From Cyclospora cayetanensis (Eukaryota > Apicomplexa > Conoidasida > Eucoccidiorida > Eimeriidae): a DNA stretch of 64,000 bases. The stretch is taken from positions 1 to 64,000 of the forward strand of contig NW_020312047.1 in the NCBI RefSeq assembly GCF_002999335.1. The letters run 5' to 3'. A program made the position numbers and the translations under genes. This document shows positions 33,548 through 46,200 of this stretch, piece by piece; the stretch's first letter is position 1, and every line of letters begins with the position of its first letter. The notes beneath the pieces were generated by a model. The model saw only the letters and a list, made by a program, of their open reading frames with translations, had not been told where the DNA came from and ran no database searches.

Positions 33548-35761
33548 CATATCGAGGCCAACAGGCGGTCCGTAGCAAAGGCCTGTCTGTTCCCTTCGCG
33601 TGTGTATGAGACCCCTGAAAGCAGCGATTTCTCGAGACGCAAGCAGCGGAGCGAGGGCCTTCTGCAGCTGCTTCCACTCTTCTGATTCGATAATGTAGCT
33701 GCCTTCCACGTGGCTGCGCAGAAAAAGGCCTCGAAGAAAACGAAGGAAAAGGACTGAGGTCTCGCAGACACATGCGCAGTCTGGCAGGCCGGACAGACGG
33801 AGGCGCATGCCGGCAGAGGAGGGATATGAAGGGGTCGAGGAGGCACCTCTGCAGTAAAGCGAGAGAGAGAGAGAGCGAGCAAGCAGCAGCTGCAGCACTC
33901 AAGACAGCAACGAGAAGCGCAACTCTAGAGCAGATCTCACTCACTCTCTAAAGTGATAGAATATCGACAGACAGCGCGGTTCGTCTGCACGGGCCAAGAC
34001 CACGACACTCGCGTCTAGAGACTGGCTCCAGCTTCCACGCCGTCCTCCCCGTTGCACCTACATCACGCAGATCAGGGAGGCAGCGCATGCACGGCACTTG
34101 CAGCGGCAGCACTGCTAGCGCAAGGAAGAAATTCGGGGGGCATGTGCACCCCCTGGTCAGGCAACTTAGCCGCTGAGTCATGGTGGGGAATACCTTGAGG
34201 TCATCAGGAAGGATAACACGGAGACGGCCTTCATATGCGTGCATGTGCAGGACGTCTCGCAGCCTCTCGACGTCTGCTGCAGCATCCGTCGAAGCTGCCA
34301 TCGTCGCTTCCAAGCCTCCTGTCTCGCAGGCATCGAGCTTCTTGGTGCTGCTCGCGCGCTGGTACGCACCCCTCCGCAGGGTCACCTTGTGCTCCAAGAC
34401 CAGCGTATCGTCAAGCGCCATGGGCACTAGAGCTCCCGCCAAGAGAACGCGGCGACTTCTGAGTTTGACCGCTGCAGCCGACCCCTCTGCCTCCATACCC
34501 CAGCCAGTCAGCTCTTTAGTTGCTATTTCATTCTCCGCTAGCTGGAGGAAGCTTTCGAGCTGGCCAGCAAACACAACCTCGTCGTCCTCGCCCTCGCCGT
34601 TGGTGCTCATCGTGCTGCTCCCATGCTGGTCGCTATCCGCGGCAGCGCAAAGCCCCCGGAAGCCCCTTCCAGAAAGAGGCGCGTGGACTGCCGAAGGAGA
34701 CAGCGAAATAGCGCCTTCCACCAAGCGGAAAAGGACGGTGCTGCTACTACCTAAGTGCGCCTCTTTGGCGTTCGAGAGCACGGCCCCAGATGCGCTGGAG
34801 CTGTCGCTCCCTGCAGCGTTTGCAGGGAGATCTGCCTCTGTGTCTGCGGCAACAAACGGTTCCTGCAGCTCCTTAACCTGTTGTAGAAAGGCTTTGGCCA
34901 GATCGGAACCGTCGTGCTCCCGCAGGAGGTGCAGCTGTGGCCCCCGCACTTGTTCGGCATACTCAATGAACCTTTCCACCAGTCGCTGTTGCTCGGGCTG
35001 TGCGAAAACGCAGAAGCGCCTTGGCACGCAGGCGTTGTCTACGAGATTCTTTGGAAGCGTCGAGCTTTCTCCTTCCCTCCCCTCGCCCCAGAAGCAGCAC
35101 ACAGAGAGACTAGAGTGCCAGCCCGTCAGCAGCAGCAGTAGCAGTAGCAGCAGCAGGAGTACGAGTAACAGCAGGAGTACTAGTAGCAGCAGGAGTACTA
35201 GTAGCAGCAGGAGCAGGAGTACTAGTAGCAGCAGGAGTACTAGTAGCAGCAGGAGTACTAGTAGCAGCAGTAGCAGGAGTACTAGTAGCAGCAGCCCTTT
35301 CAAAGGAGCTACCCCGATTGCCCACAAGGGACTCTCTCCGTGGCTGCTTGCGTAGGGGTTGTGGCCAGGGTGGGGTGTCGAGGAAAGAGACAGGATTGCA
35401 GGTGGATGGGAGGGAGAGAGAAATTTGCGGAGGGAAAGGGCAAGGAGTGCTGCTCTCTACCGAGAGAAGAGGCGAGGCGGAGGGGAGGGGTAGCGCTTTC
35501 TGCAGAGACCCTTTGAGGGGTCCAAAGGCAGTTGCCTGGGGGAACCTGGAATTCTCTACTTACCACAGGAACTGCAACCAAAGCGTCTGCTGCACTGAGC
35601 TTGTCTACTCTCTCGGGGAGCATGCGAAGGAAGGATGAGGATGGGACCTTGCTAATGTACTGCTGGCGTTCCTCCTGCTGGTGGCGGCCCCCTCTTGTGG
35701 CATCCATTTCGACCTCAGACACCCCGGAGGAGGCAGCAGGTGCTGCCCTTGATGGCTCCAT
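33548..35761 (-). CDS. Probable N-terminal exons of the nested synthase/branching-enzyme gene
   Basis: From an ATG at 35761, exon 35761-35564 ends at a GTAAGT donor and joins in phase to 34997-34194 (MEPSRAAPAA... then PEQQRLVERFIEYAEQVRG). This 268-codon part carries VLLAGALVPMALDDTLVLEH and YEGRLRVILPDDLK and has no recognised domain. A further exon 33713-33548 (SYIIESEEWKQLQKALAPLL, CYGPPVGLDM) ends in a GTAAGC donor and joins in phase to the first branching-enzyme exon at 32677. One linking exon between 34194 and 33713 is unresolved, so whether these exons belong to the downstream gene or form a separate gene is not proven. No other credible start for the fusion was seen, which favours one gene of about 11 kb. 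Confidence 0.45.
35126..35294. repeat. AGTACTAGTAGCAGCAGG minisatellite in intron
   Basis: Seven or more copies of an 18-bp unit plus CAG-type variants lie in the inferred intron 34998-35563. On the minus strand they create a poly-Leu/Val open frame, and on the plus strand a Ser-Arg-Thr frame. Both are treated as artefacts. Confidence 0.9.
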
Positions 35762-38264
35762 TTGGCTGGGTGGACGCGGGGAAGGACAGGCGAGGGAGGG
35801 CTAGGCGGGAACGTTGTGTGAATGGGGGTTTATTCGAGCATAGGATGGAGGGGAAGCCCCTCCCAGGAGGGTGTTTAATATGACACGAAGCGATACGCAA
35901 AGGAGGGGAGATTGTGTGCCCAATGGCGCTGTTGCCTGCAAGCAGAAGAAGAAGTGCCTGCCACACCGCCTGGCGTGCTGCTGGGGAGCGAGGCGGCAGC
36001 TATCAGTGAACCCCAAGCGCTCCTCCCCTGAAGGCACAACTGCGATGGAAGGAAGAAGACGCGTGAAGGAAAAAGGTTTGGACCCCACCAGAATCACAGA
36101 CAGCGTAGCAGCAGACAGCACCGCCCCGGGGGGACTGCTCTGAGGCAAACCCGCGGCAGCGGCCGCAGCCGTATAAAGAAGATAAGCACAGAGGAAAGGA
36201 TTCCGCAGAAGTTAAGATACACTATAAGATGGATAATACCGTTAATAGCTCTTCCGGGGGCCTGCCCCCCATAGTTAGCCTAGCGCACAACCCGAGACAG
36301 GTTTGGCATGCGGCTACAACTGAGCCCTTCCTCCTGGCAGGCTGTTGCTTCTTAGGAGTTAGCGGCTACCCAGGCGTGCATCTCGGCACTGCGTGATGCA
36401 ATAAACAATTAAATCGCCAGTAAGAACGGACGGAATGCATTGGCTGCAAGACCACTGACGGTCTCCTGCCCCCTATTCCATACAGCGGTAGGCGCCGCCG
36501 ACGCTGGGCCGTAGTCGAGCCGCGCGTGGACGGTGCTCTCCTTTTTAGAAATACCGGCACGGGAGTAGAAGCCTCTCAAGATCTCTATTTTTTTGCCACT
36601 TAGCGATCCCTGTCGCAAGAGGAGTGTGGAATAGCAGAAGGGGGAAAGAGGCTGGGAGCGACTAGGCGACAGATATGCTGGGAAGAACGAAATCCCACTT
36701 CCTTTGCGCACACGTGAGCTTGTGGAGACCATAAAAATAAAGCACATACACGGCAAAGGATGACCCCGCAGGGCTTCTTACACAGGTTGCTCCCAGTGGC
36801 TTCCAATACACAGGCACGGTGTGCATCAACCAGGCAAATCAGCACTTCTTACTACTACCCACCGGTTATCTCTGGCTGAGAAGGGAAAACAAATTTACCA
36901 TTCGGCTCGTCTCGTAGATCTCTTTTATCTCAGAGCGGCGTTAGAGCACGATACAAAGGGCTTGTACCGTAGTATGCCTGTGCGCTACATGCAATGTGCA
37001 ATTAGCGGTGTGTGCTTGGGGTGTGCTTAAAGGGTACAGCCAGCCGCAAACTGGCTGCCCCTCTCTTCTTAGGTCGGAAACCCTGAGGTGTCCAGGCAGT
37101 AAAAGGAAGAGACTTTTTTGAGACACTTCTTTGCTCTCTATTAGGCTTCTATTGAGTCACGTAGCTCGTACCCAGCGATCCAGCTCGGCTACCTGTGCTA
37201 ACTAACGCACAGTGCCTGCAGCTTAGCCGGGCTCACCCCAAAGAAGATGTAAAAGGAGCAAATCAAGGCTGCTCAGGCTCATTTGGCACTGAAAAGTAGT
37301 GGCAGGTATTCCTCGATATCCACGGTGAAGCATACGCCTCTCTGGCGGGCTTCGCATGCCTACAGAGCCTCCATTCTTTGCAGAGCAGGACAGAAAGAAC
37401 CAAGAAGCTATATACATGTAACCAGGCTGTCTACGCGTGCTGTCTCCACCTAAACGCGTCTTCTCGCTTAGCTTCGCCTGTGTAAGCGTGCCCAGAACCG
37501 AAAAAGTCCTGTGGCTTTACATCCTCAGTCTTTCTGAAGACCCTACAGAACGCTAAGATGTATGATGTTAGACGGATCTTGAAGCTCCCGCTATGCTCAA
37601 GTTGTACACTGGCACCACCCCACGAACCCTTACTTCTTCACACCACGTAACCCTCCCAAAGGTCCCGTCTTTACGGCTTATGCGAGGAGCTAATCACAAG
37701 CCATAAAGGTTCAGCGGAGACCCTTTCTAGTGAATTTTGACAGTTGCAGACTGGTGCATCTGCTTTGCTGATAATGTTAAGATAGGTAGCGAAAAAGTCA
37801 GCTCCCCTCTTACGGGTCCTTCCCAGGCTGCCTCCCCCACCCCATCCATTTCCTTAGACCACACAGAACAGACGAACTATCCACTTTCCACTCAATTACT
37901 ATCGCCAACACCGCTATTCCTATAGACTGCAGGGAATGAAGGATTTATGCAGGTGATAGCTGCAGAAATCCCGTGGTTTGCCCTCGGCGGGGCCCCTGCC
38001 CTGGTAAATTCTGGCTGCATGAGCGGAAGATGCTACTGCTGGGTGCCCGACAGCTGCTAAGCATATTGATATCTTCATAGCGTCAATTCATGTGTCCGAC
38101 GTTGCCGAGGACTGGTCAGAGTGATGTACCACTATGACGTAGCGCCCCCAAGAAACGAAACACCGGAACGCAAGTGATAAGAAACCGCATTGTAGGGGCC
38201 ATACCGCACGTGAGAGCACACACCGTTGATGTGCATACACACACGCGTGTTCGCTTCCCTCCGC
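35762..38264. other. Intergenic, no supported gene
   Basis: Only short open frames are present and CAG content is low. The stretch 37.69-37.74 kb (AGCGGAGACCCTTTCTAG) weakly resembles 13.48 kb (GGGGAGACCCTAGCTCG), suggesting shared old repeats. No RNA gene was recognised. Confidence 0.5.
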
Positions 38265-40236
38265 TCACTTCCCTTCGAACATGCTGCGAAAGGCATTGAG
38301 AAGACCAGCCGCACCAGTAGCCCAGCTGTGACTTGGCTCTTCGTTCTGTCGAAGACCCCCCGGCCCCGCAGAGACGACTGTCTCAATGCGTTGCTGCGCT
38401 TTCTCCTTCAAATGGTGGAACGTTCTAATTTCGGTTTCCTTGAGAACCTTGGGCACGGAGTGTACGGACGCCTTGATGGCGGGTGTGGTGATGCCGAGCA
38501 CTCGGGGGGGGAAGCTCGATCGGCTACACCACGCGCCCATGCCCCCAAGCTCTGAGCGCTGCTCTGAGAGCCGTACTATGTTTCCAAGTGATCCCTTACC
38601 GAGATCTGAATGTCTCTGCACGTTGCTGCAGTTATTCACTCTCCTCTCGGCCGTCTTGGCATGAGCCATGGCCCTTAGAGAGTCTGGATGCTCCCAGCCC
38701 TTCTGAGGGGAGTTGACCCCTTTTGAAGCCGCTTCTTTGGGCGAGAGAACCCCGCTGTTTTGCACTTCCGCTGAAGGAACAATGTACGCAACAACTGCAG
38801 TAATGTCGTCTGGCTTGCCACCCACAAGACGCCGGCCGACTTCATCAAAGGCAGCCTTCGAGAAGGGGGTTACTACTGGCCAGGAGACGCCTGGGGGTTG
38901 CTGCCCAGCCTTCACAGCAGTCTGCAGCAGGATACACTCAGGAGAAGGACAGGGCAAGACAAGCCAGTGCACAGCACGGAGACAGCATGCGAAAGGACGG
39001 GCACTCGCTATCGCGGCAGAGAGAGATGAGGGTGCAGCGACGACAAATGCTGCAACAGAATTGCGGCTTTGTACAGTGTGCAGAAGAAAATGGGTTAGCA
39101 GGATAAGGCAGCGGCACTTGGCCTCTCCCTCTCCCCCCCCCAAAAAACTCACATCCAAGAGCGCCTTAACGAGAACGGCGGGGCAAGTTGTGGGAGGCTT
39201 TCCTGGTTGACTCTCAGGCCAGCATAGCCTGTTCAAGATATCTAAGACATCGTCGTCAAACAAATTGTCAAACAAGCCGTCAGTTCCAAGAATTACGATA
39301 TCCCCAGGCAGGACCTGCACCGATCCCACCTCCGCGGTCTGCGCCATCTTGCGTACAATGGCTCCTCCGGAGCAGTCAGTGTCTGGCATGCGCGTGAACT
39401 GGTAGGGGCAGTTGAAGAAGTGCTGCTGCGGTACAGTCCTATAGACTATCTGGTAGCCTCCATAGTCCTCAAGATTCGGGATGCGTGCCCTTGCGTCGTG
39501 GCAAGTGGAGTAAGAGAAATCCTGAGGGCATGGATACGGCTTCGGTGCCACATCCGTCCGTCGAGCGACAATAAGCTGCGAATCTCCGATGTTAACCGAC
39601 CAGAGTTTTTGATCATCCAAGATAGCCAAGACGCACGTGGTCGATCCGTAGGTAGTGCACAGGGCCGACGCTTTGGAAATTACAAAAAGCGGGAACTTCG
39701 CCGAGGCTAGATCAATATCGCAAGTTGACAAAAGATCCTCAGCCTCGGCATCAAACAAAGCTTCATTCTTTAGCCGCGACTTACACTCCGCCAGGCAGTG
39801 CTGCAGCAACTCCTTGGGGAGCCAGGAGGGGTCCAATCCCTCGTCTTCCACAGTGCTGACACCATCGGCAATCCCCAAAATCTGCAATAAGCAAGGCGCG
39901 CCAGGAGCTGCACCTGCTCATTAACTACCAACTACATCATCATTCATGAGACAAAACCAGCAGCAGCCCATGGATTTGCATGCGCAAAAAAATGAGCGCA
40001 TGAAGAAGGGGAAAGGATCTACGGTACATGTGAACAGAGTCAAACTTCACTAACGCACGACTCACCACTTCATCAGCCGCAAAGGCATCCGCATTTGTGC
40101 TGGTGTTTGCAGCCTTTAGAGGATGCTGAATTGACTTGCCAGACTGTACGAACTGTAGAACCTGCTGGGGGTTTGGTTCCCTGGTGATATTGTCAGAATC
40201 CTTCCCGTCATCGCACTCACCCGAGCAGCAATTCAT
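38265..40236 (-). CDS. PPTC7/PTC7-type PP2C protein phosphatase
   Basis: Exons inferred in phase: 40236-40066, 39881-39153, 38921-38265 (518 residues). Signature elements in order are ADEVILGIADGVS (metal-binding Asp in ADG), GLDPSWLPKELLQHC, YGSTTCVLAIL, WSVNIGDSQLIVARR, QQHFFNCPYQFTRMPD, LPGDIVILGTDGLFDNLFDD and GGKPDDITAVVAYIV. The metal-coordinating Asp residues of ADG, TDGLFDN and KPDDI are all present, so it is probably an active Mn/Mg-dependent Ser/Thr phosphatase. PTC7 proteins of other eukaryotes act in mitochondria; here an upstream in-frame extension exists but no clear transit peptide was established. The C-terminal 150 residues are low-complexity and not conserved. It is convergent with nothing; the nearest genes are several kb away. 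Confidence 0.85.
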
Positions 40237-43223
40237 TTTGGGAACTACAAGAAGGCAAGATGCAAAGGAATGCTTTGAAACTATTAGGAGATCATACAGG
40301 GGGACACCAGAGACACGACGAGCAAACGAGATACCGGCCGAATACGCTTCTGCGCGTAAAGGGAAATGAAGTTTCACGAGAACGCCTGCTGTAATCCATA
40401 GAGCCACACAAGGGGCAGCTCCCGGGCACAAATTGACTGGTCTGGTCTTGTTTCTGCTGCAAGCGGATGCACGACTGCAAAGCGTACCACCTTCCTGAAG
40501 ATGATGCCCCCGGCAAATGGAGGGGACAACCGAATTGCTATGGATTAAGTAACCAGACAAGAGTAGCAAGGAAAGCCACCGAATCAGACACTCAAAGACG
40601 AGCAGCTTCTGCAGGAAGGGAGCTGTGATGCGTCGCGGTGCTAACCAAGGAAAACCTTGCAGCGTGTAGAGTTCCGGGATGCCAGCTTTCCTTTATCCAA
40701 GTATGCCGTTTCAGAACTTAAAAGTAGTGTCACAGACTAATAGTCTGCCTCACAACTCCCATCACTGCAGTGTGTGCGCTCTCGACGCACTCACACATTG
40801 ATGACCGGTGGACGGACCGTTTGCTGCAGCAGCTCCTTGAAGCCCCCACTTCGGAGGCACAAACATAACGCATCCCTCAATGTTTTCTCGAAAGACTATT
40901 TGTTTTCTCGATTTTCAGAACACAAACCAGTACAGCCGTGCATCTCCCCCAACAACACGTCTCACTGGTCACATGGCGAGCGAGCACCGCGACAAAATTT
41001 CGTAAGAACGCCACCCCGACGAGGATTGCGGCATGGTGCGCGCCTCAGCTACCTCAGGCTTAGATAAGCCTTGCTAGGATATTTATTTTCAAGCCTCCAG
41101 TCTTCACAGAAACTCGCGCCGGCCGCCAGTCGGGCATGAGTGTATTTCACCAACCCCGAACCTCCCAGCAGTGCCATTGCACCTAGCTCGAGGTCTTTTC
41201 CGCGCCCTAGGCATGTAGTTTCGCATGGAGAGATAATGTGACTTGGAGGCACTAGACACCGTGTTGCCTTGTCGCGTCCCCCGGCGACACGCTCCCTTCG
41301 GCTTGAAGGCACCGATATACGGAAAGACACTTCGCGTCGTGTAAAGATGTAGGAAACCATCCTCTCCTGCTAGTCCCAATCTTTGTTCCTTTTTTGTTGT
41401 GAGGGCGTCTCGAAGGACTCTTTCACTACCGTGTGTTGGATACAAACCTTCGTGAGAAGCGCAAACACATCAGCATCGGATGATAGAAAAAGCTACCGAA
41501 GGCTCTTTCACTGGTTATTCTGATGGAGTCGTCGCAACGTCGGGGGCACACATAACTGTTGTACGAGTAACCTTGTGACATGAGAACTGGGGCGTAGAGC
41601 TCTATCAGAGGTCTCCATAGGGAGACAGTCCCAGTTTCAAAAATAACGTATTTAGAAACCATGGTGTCTTTCATGAAACTTCCATCTTACTCTGCTTCTA
41701 CGCCTTAGATTCCCCACATGCGAAAAAAGGCTGCTACGGTGCGCGTAAGTGCACCTTCCAAGCCCTCCTCATATTCACGGCCAGTTGCACGGAGCATCTA
41801 TTGTGTACACAGACAACAATACATCTTCTTGTTTTGAGCTAGCAGTACTTGGCATGAAAGAAGGTATAAGAACAGACGAATCAACTAGTAATTCTTGACT
41901 CATCTTGCCTCGATATCTAATCTAGTAGAAAGTGCCAACCTGTAGCGTTTGTGGCGCTACCAATTCCATAGCGATGTACATAGCTGAGCAGTACTTTGCA
42001 TGAAAGAAGATATAAGAAAAGACGAATCAATAGGTAATTCTTGACTCATCTTGCCTCGGTATCTAATCTAGTAGAAAGTGCCAACCTGTAGCGTTTGTGG
42101 CGCTACCAATGTCACAGCGATATGCATAGCTGCGAAAACTCTTGAGGGTTTTCAGCTACATGTAACGGCTCTAAGTGGCTGGCAGCACCACTGATGCTTG
42201 TGCCGCAACGGAGGGGCATCCAGGCAGTGACCCTGAAGGTGGAGAACCTGTGAACCACGCACAGCCGTGGTGTTCGCCTTTTTCACGCACCACTGGCCCT
42301 ACAGTTTACAACAGGCCTCCTGCGCTGGACCATACGTGTGCTTGTGCTATGTTGTGCTGGAGGTAGAGACTCAGACAGACGCTAGAGTGGTCGAAACTCA
42401 GTCTTGATTGATGTTACTGTAAAAACGCACCAATGCGGCATTGCGCCCTCAAGGCGCAGTATAGGTGATCTAGGTTTATATGACATGCACCGAGAGAAAG
42501 CGATGGGAGGTGATAACCGCCAAAGCAGTCAACGGGTTGCAGATCGTAGGTGGACACGCGCGAGGGCAAGGCTAGTGAGACGAACAGAGGGCAAGCTTCG
42601 GGGGTTAAATAGAGCGGGTCCATCCCGCCTGTCTACCTGCCCTCGAGTGGAATTCTCTAGACCTGGTAGGTATGCCTCGAGCTATCGCATCACTGGGATG
42701 GGCCTGGGGAGTATGGTCCACGGATGGGGAGGTGACAGCAGAGCGCATGCGCATCAATAAGGAAACCGCTTTGACTTGCAGACGGCACTTTATTTGATTT
42801 AAAGTAGAGGCCTCATATCTGTCGTGAGCGAAATGCGGCAGAGTTAGCCCACGATCGGCTGTTTCGCGGTGACGAAAATCCCCGCGCCTCTGGCGAGCGG
42901 GGCCCCCCTACTCTGTTCGGCCGCTGTCTGCGGAAGAGCAACTACGCTGTCCATTGGCTGCTATGGCAAGCAAGCATTTCGTTTCAATGGTTCTATTGAA
43001 TACGGGCATGCCTTGGGTATCGGGGGCTTGTTGGAGGCCTCTTTGCGGGTCAGGCGTAGTATGGGCAGCCCAGTTTGCTGCAGCTCCGACCGCTCTGCGG
43101 AGTCTGTAGGAGGCTACTCATGCCATCCCTTGCAAATGCTTTTTAAAGTGGAGCTTTAATTATTCGCGGCTTGTGGCTCTCTGCTTCCGCCCGTTGTGGA
43201 GCCCTAAGGGCCTAGGGTAGAAG
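40237..43223. other. Intergenic, gene-poor, with tandem duplication
   Basis: Short open frames only. The notable content is the 146-bp tandem repeat at 41842-42133. The last few hundred bases before 43224 must hold the PIG-Q promoter; no motif was recognised. Confidence 0.5.
41842..42133. repeat. 146-bp tandem duplication (two copies)
   Basis: GCAGTACTTGGCATGAAAGA starts at 41842 and GCAGTACTTTGCATGAAAGA at 41988. Both copies continue through CTTGACTCATCTTGCCTCG and TAGCGTTTGTGGCGCTACCA, with about 10 differences. Each copy contains TAGCG-TTTGTGG-CGCTA, a short inverted repeat able to form a hairpin. Confidence 0.93.
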
Positions 43224-46200
43224 ATGCTTCGAGGCGGGCCGCTGCCTGCAGCCGCGGCTGTATGCGTGGCATCACCCTCGGAGAGTAGTCCATTAGAAGC
43301 GGCTCTTGAGCAGCTGCCGGATCTGCAAGACAGTGGGGAAGGCGCCTCTGGGATTCCCGTGTTGTCGGGGGCCCCTACAGCGAATTTTTCTCCCCCCTGC
43401 GGTCGGCTGTTCAGGGTATTTTTTCCAGTGTCGCTCCTCAAGGCTTCCAGAGGATGGATCATTGGCTGGGGGCTGACGGATGGAACTGCGGTGGCTTGTG
43501 CAGTGCTCCCAGAGATGCCGCCGCCTCTCGTGGCATTCTTTCTGAAGCAGCTCAACGAACGCCTAGTCAGGCCGCATATCTCGAGCAACAGCAGCACGAC
43601 CACTACCAGCGGCAACAGCGATGACGGCAGCAGCCCCTCTTGCAGCAGCAAAAACCCCGAAAAGGGCGATAGGGATGTCCAGACGTTTGATTACAGCGTG
43701 CTGCCGCAGCACGTCGAGCTTATTGGTTGGTGCCGCGGGGCAGACTGCGACGCGAGCTGCCCTTACGAGGAAGCTGCAGTGCTAAAGCAGGTTCTGCACT
43801 TCATTGAGAAGCAGCAGAAGCAGCAGAAAGGCTGCTTCTTGGAGCAGCGAAGGGGTGTTTGGCTGGACGTCTGGCTCGATGAGTCAACAGGCCTCCCCGT
43901 GCCGCTTCGCGTCCTTTCGCAGGTTGATGCGGAGTCTATCGTAGGCACAGGCGTTCCTTCTCCAGCATCCGACATACGGCTTCGTTCGTCTCCAACAGAA
44001 GCCGATGCAGCAGCGGGAAAGGGATCCTCTCCTCCAACAGCAGCCCAAACGGCGAGCGCAACTGCAACGGCAGCGAGGCTCGCCTCTGGAGGTGGCAAGC
44101 CTCCCTCCCGATGCGGCGTTTTTCTTTATGACATGCCGTCATGGGTAACCTGCGGAACGCTTGCTGCTGCTCCCCACGATGCAGCACAGGCTTCAGCTGC
44201 TGCCGCCTTCGTCCAAAAGCCAACAGCAGCGCGGGCGCTCCTGCGTCAGACTGCACAGGGCGTTGGAGCTCTCACCGAGGAGCAGATGCAGAAGATGCCC
44301 AGTGGCGAGAGCGTTTGCGGCTTTGAGGCGGCACTTTCGCTCATGAATGTTTCTGCGGCTGTGCATTACAGCACGGATCAGCAGCTGCAGTGCTGGAGGG
44401 AGTTACAGCTGGAGCAGCAGGCAGCCAGAGCAGCGCCACCAGGTGCTCCCAGAGTTACGGACAGTAGCAGAGGTGTGGGAGTCTCTAGCAGGAGCAAGAG
44501 CAGTGGGCTGTATCAGCGGGCACAGCAGCAGAAGCCGCGGCAAGGCGTCTCGTGTGTCTCCCGCATGTGGCATGCGTGCTGCTCGCGTGCCAGTCCGTCC
44601 TGCTTCTCCAAGCTCGTCTGCTGCCTTTGTTTCTGCTTCATTGGTATTTGTGGTCACCTCTCCAGATTCGTGTGTGGCTTACCCCTCTGGAGGCCGTTCG
44701 CTGTTGGGAACAGCATATGGCGGCTTGCCGCGTCAGTGCAGCAGACGGTGCTGCGCCTGCAGATGCTGGCAACATGGCCAGCGTCTCTTCGCCGCATGCG
44801 CCGATTTGGCGCTGCCCTGCGGTGTACTGGACATAAGGAGCGGCTGCAGCAACGGCAGCAGGTTGCTGCAGCTGCAGCGGCTGGCGAGCTGCAGCTGGCA
44901 ACAGAAGGCGTCCCCCCGCTGGTGCCCGTGCAGCCTCCCCTTCGCCGCAAGTATCTGCCTAGGGAGTTGTCGGTGTCTGCTCTGTGGCTGTACGGGGGTG
45001 TCTTTGTCGTCTTGATGGATTTGCTCCTTGGCCTCTTTCTTCCGCAGCTCCTTGCAGTGCTCGCCTATAGCGTCTTTCCCACGGACGCCTGCTCCCCCTT
45101 CTCTCCTGCCCTCCCGAGAGCACCCCATTTCCAGCAGACGGATCACTCCCCTTTGTTCCCCGTGTCTCTCGGGTATGCTGCAGCGCCTGTGCTGTACCCG
45201 GAGCCGCTGTTGACGCCGCATAGCGAAGAGGAGTTGCCTGCAGAGGAGACGCAGCGTGACCCCCTCCAGCCGCCGTCTCCTGCTGCCCCCCCCGTCAGCT
45301 ACCACACGACGGGAAAGCTTCCCGAGATAGCAATTAGCCTCCAAGCGCGCGACTCCGAGACAACTCGCAAGAACCGTCGGGAGAGACTGGGGTGTCCTCA
45401 CGCCTCGGCAGCAACAGGCAGCGCCACAGAGGGAGAAGGAGACGTGGAGGTGTCTTCGAGGCTTCCCTCCTCCTTCCGTGAGCTCATGCTGCAGCCCACA
45501 TCGTCAGTGTTGGTAAACCTTTTCAGCACCTGCTACTGCTTCCTGCACTTGCACTTGCTGACGGCTCATGTCCACTGGCTCATGGATTTCCCAGCAGGAC
45601 TCAAACTGAACACAAATCTCACGCGAGTCTTAGGCTCGGTGATCCTGACGGCTATCAATATATGGAATGACGCCACATCGTATCTGCACTCTGCCATTCG
45701 CACTGCAGAGCAGCTCAAGTGGGGCTTTTTCGAGAAGCAGGAGACAGCCAGCGAATGCGCGGATCAACGCGGCGTTCTGAGTGGACTCATGATTCTCGAG
45801 TCTTTGAAACGCGCAGCAGTAAACGGCCTTAGCGCCCTCCACAAGCTGCTTAGAAGAAATCCAGACACAGCACAGGCCCTCAATTCAGAGGCCCCTTCGA
45901 CCACCATGACTCCTGCTCAAGGCACTGCGGAGCGTCTCGCCGTCTCCGCCACCCCTACGGCAAACAGCAGCATCGCCAACAGCAACAGTCACAGCCACTC
46001 GGATACAGCCAGCTTCGAAGATCCTGCCAGCTATGCGCAGAGGGCTTGGGGGGTTTGCCGCTTGTGGCTCAAGGCTGGCTTGGGAACTCTCCTCACAACA
46101 TTCCGCTTGGGGTGGCTGGGCCTCTCCGCCTCCATGTTTGCTGCAGCCTCCGCGGATTTGCTCATGCTTGTCACGCTACACATATTCTACGTCTACCTCG

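Noticed and set aside
32729..33575. Plus-strand Leu/Ser/Phe repeat open frames
   Set aside because: They are produced by the CTCT/TTTC microsatellite; all frames are open there. Not coding.
34180..35355. Plus-strand 391-codon Ser/Arg-rich open frame
   Set aside because: It runs antisense over exons whose splice phases agree on the minus strand, and its C-terminal half is the 18-bp minisatellite.
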